From NCBI GenBank assembly GCA_030589835.1, contig JAUUZS010000033.1:1-14367 (forward strand): DNA of 14,367 bases, read 5' to 3'. Below are positions 1 to 7,300 of the stretch, in pieces. The notes beneath the pieces were generated by a model. It did not search any database. It was not told the origin of the DNA and saw only the letters and a list, made by a program, of their open reading frames with translations. Origin of the DNA: Cyclobacteriaceae bacterium. Lineage in GTDB: Bacteria > Bacteroidota > Bacteroidia > Cytophagales > Cyclobacteriaceae. Position numbers and translations under genes: made by a program. Numbering within the stretch: position 1 is the first letter of the stretch; each line of letters starts with the position of its first letter.

Positions 1-1878
1 AATGCCTTTGAAACAGGCAGAGGAAGGGTTGTGATGCGTGCAAAAGCGCATTTTGATCAAACTAAAACCGGGAAAGAGCAAATTGTCGTAACAGAAATAC
101 CCTATATGGTCAATAAGGCGTCCATGATCGAAAAGACAGCCGCCTTGATCAATGAAAAGAAAATAGAAGGCATTTCTGATCTCAGGGATGAATCGGACAG
201 GGATGGATTGCGGGTTGTCTATGACCTGAAGAAAGACGCCATTCCAAATATAGTATTGAACAACCTGTTCAAATATACGCAGCTTCAATCATCGTTTGGT
301 GTAAACAATGTGGCTCTGGTAAAAGGGAGGCCGCAGACGCTCAACCTGAAGCAGATGATCAAATACTTCGTTGAGCATCGTCATGAAGTGGTGATCAGAC
401 GAACGGAATATGAACTTCAGGAGGCGGAAAAAAGAGCGCATATATTAAAAGGGTATTTAATAGCCCTTGACAACCTCGATGAGGTGATCTCACTCATTAG
501 AAATTCAAAAGATCCGGATACGGCCAGGGTAGGTTTGATGAGTAAATTTGAACTCAGCGAAATCCAGGCAAAGGCAATTCTTGAAATGAGGCTCCAGAGA
601 CTCACCGGTCTGGAAAGAGATAAAATAGAAAAGGAATATGCCGAAATTCTTGAGTTGATCAAGGAGCTTCAGGAAATCCTCGACAAGGAAGATTTGAGGA
701 TGGACATCATCAAAGAAGAGTTGGCTTCAATTAAAGAACGATATGGTGATGAACGGAGAACGGAAATAGTCCATAGTGCCGATGATATCAATATAGAAGA
801 TATTATTCCCGATGAAGAAATGGTTATTACCGTTTCGCACCAGGGCTATATAAAGCGAACCCCTTTAGTTGATTTTAGGACGCAAGGCAGAGGTGGTATA
901 GGAAGCAAAGGTGCCGGCTCAAAAGACGATGATTTTACCGATCATTTATTCGTTGCGACCATGCACAACTATCTACTTATATTTACAACCTTCGGAAAGG
1001 TTTATTGGAAAAAAGTATATGAGGTACCTGTAGGTAGTAAGACCGCCAAAGGTCGTGCCCTGCAAAATTTAATAAGTATAGAATCAGGCGATTCGGTCAG
1101 AGCAGTAATAAATGTAAAAAATCTAAAGGATCAGGACTACATCAATAATAACTTTATTATGATGTGTACCGACAAGGGAATAATAAAGAAAACATCTCTT
1201 GAGGCCTATTCAAGACCACGACAGAATGGAATTAATGCCATTACCATCAGAGAAGGAGATCGGCTGCTAGAGGTGAAACTGACCAATGGCAATAATCATA
1301 TTGTGATCGCCGTTGAGTCAGGGAGAGCCATACATTTCCATGAATCCAAAGTGAGGTCGATGGGAAGAGTGGCAGCTGGTGTTAAAGGTATCTATCTTGA
1401 TGACAGCAGTGATGACAAAGTAATTGGCATGGTTTGTATCGAACGCGAAGATGCAGATTTGTTGGTGGTCTCTCAGAAGGGCTTTGGCAAACGATCGAAG
1501 GTTTCTGAATATAGAATCACCAACAGGGGAGGAAAAGGTGTTAAGACTTTAAATGTCACAGACAAAACCGGTCAGTTGGTTGCCATAAAAGAGGTGACGG
1601 ATTCCGATGATTTAATGATTATAAATAAATCAGGGATCACAATAAGAATGGAGGTTAATAACCTTAGAGTAATGGGAAGGGCAACACAGGGCGTTAAACT
1701 TATTCGATTGAATGATAATGATGAAATTTCGTCTGTAGAAGCCATTCAAAAACTAGGAGAACCCGAGGAAAATCCCACACCTGAAGATGAAGGGACAGAG
1801 CCAAAAGATGAAAACACTGAACCAAAAGATGAGGATACGGAATCAAAAGATGAAAACACTGAACAAAAAGAAGAGTAA
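1..1878 (+). CDS. gyrA: DNA gyrase subunit A, C-terminal part (5' end off the window)
   Basis: The GyrA subunit of DNA gyrase cuts and rejoins DNA, and with GyrB introduces negative supercoils using ATP. The frame is open from base 1 (NAFETGRGRVVMRAKAHF), so the gene starts to the left and the catalytic tyrosine region is missing; the ATG at base 31 is internal. Visible here are the end of the breakage-reunion domain, the coiled-coil with its LQRLTGLE segment (about bases 580-620), and the beta-pinwheel C-terminal domain. The GyrA box QGRGGIG lies at 883-903 and marks gyrase A rather than topoisomerase IV ParC. The protein ends in an acidic tail made of seven-residue repeats. Such tails in other GyrA proteins modulate DNA wrapping by the C-terminal domain. 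No hairpin terminator is seen after the stop; the TPR gene starts 56 bp downstream in the same direction. Confidence 0.97.
   Translation, partial: NAFETGRGRVVMRAKAHFDQTKTGKEQIVVTEIPYMVNKASMIEKTAALINEKKIEGISDLRDESDRDGLRVVYDLKKDAIPNIVLNNLFKYTQLQSSFGVNNVALVKGRPQTLNLKQMIKYFVEHRHEVVIRRTEYELQEAEKRAHILKGYLIALDNLDEVISLIRNSKDPDTARVGLMSKFELSEIQAKAILEMRLQRLTGLERDKIEKEYAEILELIKELQEILDKEDLRMDIIKEELASIKERYGDERRTEIVHSADDINIEDIIPDEEMVITVSHQGYIKRTPLVDFRTQGRGGIGSKGAGSKDDDFTDHLFVATMHNYLLIFTTFGKVYWKKVYEVPVGSKTAKGRALQNLISIESGDSVRAVINVKNLKDQDYINNNFIMMCTDKGIIKKTSLEAYSRPRQNGINAITIREGDRLLEVKLTNGNNHIVIAVESGRAIHFHESKVRSMGRVAAGVKGIYLDDSSDDKVIGMVCIEREDADLLVVSQKGFGKRSKVSEYRITNRGGKGVKTLNVTDKTGQLVAIKEVTDSDDLMIINKSGITIRMEVNNLRVMGRATQGVKLIRLNDNDEISSVEAIQKLGEPEENPTPEDEGTEPKDENTEPKDEDTESKDENTEQKEE
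1795..1875 (+). repeat. Tandem 21-bp repeats encoding the acidic GyrA tail
   Basis: Three full 21-bp units start at 1795, 1816 and 1837, and a shortened fourth starts at 1858. They encode TEPKDEN, TEPKDED, TESKDEN and TEQKEE. The unit length is a multiple of three, so gain or loss of a unit would keep the frame. The units differ mostly at silent or conservative positions, which suggests an older duplication under selection for acidity rather than a fresh slippage event. Confidence 0.9.
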
Positions 1879-1885
1879 TATTTTT

Positions 1886-1917
1886 TTGTTCCATATTTAG
1901 ATAGGAATATATTTTTG
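1886..1917 (+). promoter_or_regulatory. Candidate Bacteroidota-type promoter for the TPR gene
   Basis: A TTG at 1886-1888 lies 21 bp before TATTTTTG at 1910-1917. This fits the Bacteroidota sigma-factor consensus TTG-N17-23-TAnnTTTG. The -7 element ends 17 bp before the ATG at 1935, implying a short leader. It allows the TPR gene to be transcribed separately from gyrA. The region is T-rich, so a chance match is possible. Confidence 0.5.
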
Positions 1918-1934
1918 AACTCAATTTTTATATA

Positions 1935-2681
1935 ATGAAAAAGGTAACTTTTATAATGTTGTTCATAGGCATGGCAAGCTTTACATATGCTCAATATGTG
2001 CCTAAAGGGAAGGCAGCTAAGGCTGAAGCAGCTTTGACTCAAGGGAAATTGGATATCGCAAAAGCCGAAATTGACCTGGCTTTCGAGGTTGATGCAAAAG
2101 GGAAAGTGTCAGGTAATTCAAAAAACTGGTTTACGAAAGCCAAAATTTATCGGGCAATTTACCTGGATGACAGTACGGATTTTAAAAACCTGGCCGGAGA
2201 AGAGGCCTTGGAAATCTCCATGGAAGCACTAAATAAAGTGAAGGCTATGGAAAAAGAAAATTCGCCGTATTATTTTTCAGCAGATAATGAAATCAATCAG
2301 TTGTATAGCGCTATAATGAATGTGGGCGCTGAATATTATAATAATAATGAGTATGAAGGTGCTTATGAAGCTTTTATAACTGCCTTAAAGGTAGAGGAAA
2401 ATGATACCACAGCACTCCTGTATGGTGGAGTTTCAGCTCAACAGGCAGATATGATTGATGAGGCGCTGGCATGTTTCCAGAAATTGGCCGACAATGGAGA
2501 TGCCAAGATGGATACCTACAAGACCATGATCTATCTTTACAGAACAGAGAAGGAAGATTTGGAAAGTGTATTGAAAGTCGTAGCCCAGGCTCTTGAAATA
2601 TTTCCTGAAAACAATGAATTGATCCAGGAGAAGATTACTACATTAATCATCATGGGAAAAGAGGATAACGCAAAAGCGTAA
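1935..2681 (+). CDS. N-terminal part of the TPR protein, ends at the premature stop
   Basis: This is the 248-residue product made if the TAA is real. It begins with a Sec signal peptide: MKK, a hydrophobic stretch to about residue 17, and a likely signal peptidase I site after TYA19 before Q20. It should therefore be exported to the periplasm. Residues 24-105 form Ala/Lys/Glu-rich helices, and residues about 130-248 hold TPR-like helix pairs (for example NNNEYEGAYEAFITALKVE). TPR repeats bind proteins, but the partner is unknown. The start is supported by the signal peptide and the promoter-like element just upstream. The product would lose the last two or three TPR units, so it may be unstable. 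Confidence 0.8.
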   Translation: MKKVTFIMLFIGMASFTYAQYVPKGKAAKAEAALTQGKLDIAKAEIDLAFEVDAKGKVSGNSKNWFTKAKIYRAIYLDDSTDFKNLAGEEALEISMEALNKVKAMEKENSPYYFSADNEINQLYSAIMNVGAEYYNNNEYEGAYEAFITALKVEENDTTALLYGGVSAQQADMIDEALACFQKLADNGDAKMDTYKTMIYLYRTEKEDLESVLKVVAQALEIFPENNELIQEKITTLIIMGKEDNAKA

Positions 2682-3107
2682 CTCGAGACGGCCATTAACC
2701 ATGATCCAACAAACCATTTGTACTATTATTTCATGGGATACCTCTACGATCAAAAAGAGGATGCTGAAAATGCTGAGGCTCAGTATAAAAAAGCACTGGA
2801 GTTGAAGCCTGATTATTATGAAGCCAACTACAATCTTGGTGTTGTGTATTACAATATTGCACGAGAAATCGTAAGTGAATTAAATAATCTTTCTCTGGAT
2901 GAATATAGAAAAAATGAAACAGAATATGTAGATAGGGCTGCGGTACATTTCAGAGAAGCACTTCCTTATTTTGAGAAGGCTGTAGAGGTTAAGCCCGATG
3001 AAGATATCCAGCTTTTGGAGACACTTACCGGAGTATATCTTCAATTGAAAATGAGTGATGAAGCCGAAGCGTTAGAGAAAAAAATAAAGGAGCTTACGGG
3101 ACAATAG
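2682..3107 (+). pseudogene. C-terminal TPR fragment downstream of the premature stop
   Basis: The frame continues from the codon after the TAA. It contains a clear TPR unit (GYLYDQKEDAENAEAQYKKA and the following LELKPDYYEANYNLG) and a second around AVEVKPDEDIQLLETLTGVY, ending in KIKELTGQ. It has no convincing start of its own. The first candidates are TTG at 2718 and ATG at 2733, both inside a TPR helix, without a Shine-Dalgarno sequence, promoter-like element or signal peptide. It is therefore best read as the 3' end of the interrupted gene rather than a separate gene. Confidence 0.75.
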
Positions 3108-3130
3108 GATAACGAACTTATAATTTACTG

Positions 3131-3162
3131 AGCCACCTCGAAAATCCGGGGTGGCTTTTTTT
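3131..3162 (+). terminator. Rho-independent terminator after the TPR gene
   Basis: A ten-base-pair stem, AGCCACCTCG with CGGGGTGGCT and one T-G wobble, closes a six-base loop and is followed by seven T residues at 3156-3162. It lies 24 bp after the TPR stop and just before the convergent minus-strand gene ends at 3168. The T run is only on the plus-strand side, so it acts mainly for the TPR transcript. Confidence 0.9.
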
Positions 3163-3167
3163 ATACC

Positions 3168-4163
3168 TTACTTCTTTAGTTCTTCTTTAGGATGACGGGC
3201 AAACAGTCCTGTAAGGCCGCCTTTGGCTGATTTCACCACCTTCTCTACTGCGCCATAACCACTTTTAAAAGTTTGAATACCCACATTTTTGCCTGCTCTC
3301 AAAATCCCTTCCACTACTTTTGCTGAGGATTTTATGACCAGTTTTTTTAATAGTCCTGAAGCTTCCACAAAGGAATTCGACTTAATTTCCTCTATCGTTT
3401 GCATTTCCGGAGCACAATAATTTTTAGTCATGACACCAACCCGTAAGGTCAAAAATGAATTGATGGTTCCTTCGAGAATAGAATCCGTAATGATATTTGC
3501 CGCTCCGCCAACTACCGGTATGTGCTTGCCGGGGCTTTTTAACACTGCATTGAGGATCGGTTGTATCTGTTGAGCTAAGTCGATCTCTTCGATCGCAGAA
3601 GCCGCCATGGTGTTTAGCGCTACATTGGTGTATAATTGCTGGAGATTCCTGAATGAGGGTCGTTGCCAATACACATGAGCTACTTTCCATACCAAGCGAA
3701 CCTGTGCCGCCAATACCGTAAAGGCATCCAATTTGCCATTTTGTGAAATTGCCGTAGAAACAAAAACAGCCGATGCGGTTTCAAAAATAATTTGATCTGT
3801 CTTAGCTTTGAGCTTTTCTTTTATCAGAATAAACTGCTCAGGATTATGCGGGTCAAGACGGTGTTCAATGGTCACAGGATGCTTTGCCAAACGATCCTTT
3901 AGCATCAATTTATATTTATCCAGTTCTTGATTATTTACCGGGAATGGGAGTGGTGCAGGTAATTTTGCCATGAGCACAAAAGGAATGATGAGCAGGCCGA
4001 TAATAATAATACCCAATAGTGATGTTCCAATGATACCCAGAATCGGGTGAATGGATGAAAGATTGTTGTAAAAGGAAACCAACTGGTTGGTGGTGAATAG
4101 CAAGAATAGGAGCAAGACCACAATTCCAATAGGATAAAGTACCTTTTTTATGTTTTTTATCAT
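3168..4163 (-). CDS. DUF697 (YcjF-like) membrane protein
   Basis: A 331-residue membrane protein. Two hydrophobic helices occur at about residues 9-30 and 40-66, joined by a short polar loop, so most of the protein should lie in the cytoplasm after residue 67. Residues about 110-245 match the DUF697 pattern known from the YcjF/TIGR01620 family: ASAVFVSTAISQNGKLDAF, then a helix with VRLVWKVAHVYWQRP, then a small-residue stretch including PVVGGAANIITDSILEG. DUF697 domains are often fused or linked to P-loop GTPases, but no GTPase motif or GTPase gene is seen here. A basic tail of about 80 residues (270-331) follows the domain. It is a single-gene unit, convergent with the TPR gene and divergent from the macroglobulin gene. 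The molecular role is unknown. Confidence 0.8.
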   Translation of the reverse strand: MIKNIKKVLYPIGIVVLLLFLLFTTNQLVSFYNNLSSIHPILGIIGTSLLGIIIIGLLIIPFVLMAKLPAPLPFPVNNQELDKYKLMLKDRLAKHPVTIEHRLDPHNPEQFILIKEKLKAKTDQIIFETASAVFVSTAISQNGKLDAFTVLAAQVRLVWKVAHVYWQRPSFRNLQQLYTNVALNTMAASAIEEIDLAQQIQPILNAVLKSPGKHIPVVGGAANIITDSILEGTINSFLTLRVGVMTKNYCAPEMQTIEEIKSNSFVEASGLLKKLVIKSSAKVVEGILRAGKNVGIQTFKSGYGAVEKVVKSAKGGLTGLFARHPKEELKK

Positions 4164-4252
4164 AGCAATAATGTTGTTTCAATATACGGATATTCCCAAT
4201 AAATTGCTGAACCCTTTATTATAAACCATCATGAAAATAGAATTATTTCTTT

Positions 4253-4282
4253 TTGCACATGTGATCTTTTGATTAAAGTTTG
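4253..4282 (+). promoter_or_regulatory. Weak candidate promoter for the macroglobulin gene
   Basis: The 192-bp divergent gap 4164-4355 is AT-rich. TTG at 4253-4255 lies 18 bp before TAAAGTTTG at 4274-4282. This resembles the Bacteroidota -33/-7 pair, but it has three bases instead of two between TA and TTTG. It would give a leader of about 70 nt. On the other strand no clear TAnnTTTG was found for the DUF697 gene. No other structured element was seen in the gap. Confidence 0.3.
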
Positions 4283-4355
4283 CACTCCATATCTGGATAT
4301 TTTGATGAAAAAAAGGTTACTTGTAAAAAGATTTTACAAATAATTTTTTATTGCC

Positions 4356-7300
4356 ATGAGTATTAAACGCCCTTTTTATCCCTTGTACATTTTGTTGCTC
4401 GTAGTCCTTTTGTCATGTAAAAATGATCAAAAAATAGAAAAGGATAGTTTTAGCAGTCCAAAGACATTGTTCCTCGAATACGTTTCCGCCTATACAACAG
4501 GCTACATATCAAAAAATTCTGATATTACCGTAAAATTAGCCAAAGCGGTTTCTACTGCCGAGGCGGGAAAGGAAATCGATGAAAATATATTTTCTTTTGA
4601 CCCTTCCTTAAAAGGCAAGGCAGTTTGGGAAGATGACAAAACCATTGTTTTTAAACCTGAGGACGTGTTAAAAAGTGGTCAGCGCTACAAAACCACCTTG
4701 CTCCTGGATAAACTCATTGAGGTTCCCTCCGATAAAAGAGAATTCAAATTCACCTTTGAGTGTATACCCCAAAATTTCGATGTTAAAATTGAAGGGATTT
4801 CGGTGTATGATGCCCAAGACCTGACGCGAGTTAAACTGACCGGTACGATCCAAACCGCTGATCAGGTGACCAATGAGCTGGCGGAGCAGCTTCTTTCTGC
4901 CATGCAGGATGGGAATGAATTAAAGGTAAGCTATGAACACGGTACCGGGCAAAACTTGCATAGCTTCATTATTGAAGAGGTGCAAAGAGATAAAAAGGAG
5001 GGAGTCGTAGAAATCACCTGGTCGGGCGCTGCCATAGGAGTGGACAAATCGAGTGAGATGGATTATGTGATTCCTTCCCTGGAGGAGTTTAAAGTGAACT
5101 CTGTAAATATTATTCTGACAGGAGATAAATACATTTCCGTAAAATTTTCTGACCCCATTGATGAAAAGCAAAATCTACGGGGGCTTGTCCGCATGTCAAA
5201 AGGGAAAGTTCCCCGCATTGTGGTAGACCTCAATGAATTGAAGATTTATGCTACTGGCAATCTGGTGGGAAAAGTAGAACTCATTATTGATAAGTCCATC
5301 CAAAATAATGCAGGGTATTCATTGAAGGATGTTTTCATAACCTCCCTACAGTTTTCTCAAAAGAAGCCGGAGGTAAAAATCACCGCAAATAATGGCGTGA
5401 TCATGCCCAGCTCCGAAGGCCTGATTGTGCCTTTTGAGGCAGTAAGCCTCAATGCCGTAGAGCTGACCATCGTACGTATTTTTGAGGACAATGTCCTGCA
5501 ATATTTACAGGTAAATGATCCGGGAGGGAATTACCAATTGCAGCGGGTTGGCAGACCGGTAGCCCGGAAAACAATTCCTCTGGCCACAATGGGGGCCACA
5601 AACCTGAATGAATGGAATAGGTTCAGCATTGATATTTCGGAATATGTTGATGTGGAACCCGGAGCCTTTTACCAGGTTGCATTGCGTTTTAAAAAATCAC
5701 AATCCCTATTCTTCTGTCCCGGAGCAGATAATGAAGTAGAAGACCTGATGGAAGACTGGAATTATAAAGAAAATACAAATTGGGATGACTATGACGATAA
5801 TTATTATTATAACTGGGAGGAGCGAGACAACCCTTGCCATGAAGCCTACTATGCCCGTCGAAGCGGGGTAAATAAAATCGTATTTGCCTCCGATATTGGT
5901 ATTGTAGCAAAAAAAGCTGACCTGGGAACCCTTCATGTATTTACTACCAATTTAATTACCACAGCACCTACATCCGATGTGCTCATCGAAGTGTATGATT
6001 ATCAACAGCAAATAATCGCAAGCGGAACATCTGACAGTGAGGGTAAAATAGAATTGGCCGTGGATCACACTCCCTATGCCTTGATAGCCAGAAAAGACAC
6101 CCAGTTTGGCTACCTGAAATTAGATGATGGTTCCTCGCTCTCCCTAAGCAATTTCAATGTTTCGGGAAGTAGAATTCAGAAAGGGATCAAAGGATTTATA
6201 TACGGGGAAAGGGGTGTATGGAGGCCTTCGGATACCCTTCATCTTTCCTTTATTCTGGATGACATTCAAAATAGACTTCCTCAAGGCCACCCTGTAATAC
6301 TAGAATTGTATAATCCGATGGGGCAGTTATTTAAGCGATCTGTTCAATCAGCTTCATTAAAAGGAATGTATACCTTTCATCCAACAACACCTAAGGATGC
6401 GCCTACGGGAAATTGGATAGCGAAAATTAAGGTTGGAGGGGCATTATTTACCAAGCAAATCAAGATTGAAACTGTCAAGCCAAACAGGCTGAAGGTCAAT
6501 TTGAAATTTGACAGCGACCGCCTCTATGCTGATCAGGGAACACAATATGGAAACCTGAATGTGAGATGGCTTCATGGTGCAGTAGCAAAAAACTTGAAAG
6601 CAAGTTATGAGGTAATACTGGTACCCACCAAAACTACATTTAAGAACTACGAAGACGTGACCTTTGATGATCCGACCAAACAGATTTCGTCTAAGAACGA
6701 GAAAATTTTTGAAGGCAGGTTAGATGAGCAAGGTCTGGTAAGGATGGCATTCAGACTAAAATCATCAAAAAAAGCACCGGGTATGATGAATGCGATATTC
6801 AAAGGTAAGGTGTTTGAAGAAGGAGGTGATTTTAGCATTGACAACACCACAATACCATATGTGCCTTTCGAAAGTTTTGCCGGAGTAAAAACTCCTGAAG
6901 GAGATCAGCGTGGAATGTTGGTGACCGATAAAGATCATAAGGTAAGACTGGTTTCATTAAGTGCAAAAGGGAATCCTATAGATAGAACATTGGAAGTAAG
7001 CCTGTATAAGTTACAATGGCGATGGTGGTGGGATAATTCCTGGGAAAGCAAAAGCAATTATACCAGCAGCTATTATTCAAAATTAATAAGCAGCAGTACC
7101 GTAAAAACTGACGGCGGGGAAGGCATTTATTCATTAAGAGTTGATTATCCTGAATGGGGAAGGTATATGCTGAAAGTTAAAGATCCTGTATCAGGACATT
7201 CCACAGGAAAGATCATTTACATCGACTGGCCTGGCTGGGCGGGGAAACAAAAAAAAGGCGAGTTAGGAGGAGCGACCATGCTTAGTTTTAATGTGGAAAA

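Larger units (their letters stand above)
1935..3107 (+). pseudogene. Secreted TPR protein gene interrupted by an in-frame TAA
   Basis: One reading frame runs from the ATG at 1935 to the TAG at 3105-3107 and is broken only by TAA at 2679-2681. The residues before the stop (GKEDNAKA) and after it (LETAINHDPTNHLYYYF) read as one continuous TPR helix pair, and no base shift is needed. The whole would be about 390 residues, a normal size for the exported TPR proteins found beside gyrA in Cytophagales-like genomes. The break could be a real nonsense mutation, a base error in the assembly (one change from GAA, CAA or AAA would give TAA), or less likely readthrough. The terminator directly after the second half and the undecayed sequence on both sides argue for a recent event or an error. 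Confidence 0.75.

Noticed and set aside
1..1878. Assignment as topoisomerase IV subunit A (ParC)
   Set aside because: The QGRGGIG GyrA box and full-length pinwheel domain with acidic tail fit GyrA.
1700..2042. Two minus-strand open frames opposite the gyrA tail and TPR start
   Set aside because: Their Ser/Phe-rich and Leu/His-rich proteins are simple antisense readings of the acidic repeat and the signal-peptide region.
2718..3107. Independent small TPR gene starting at TTG 2718
   Set aside because: The start falls inside a TPR helix, no ribosome-binding or promoter signal precedes it, and the upstream frame continues without shift to the interrupted gene.
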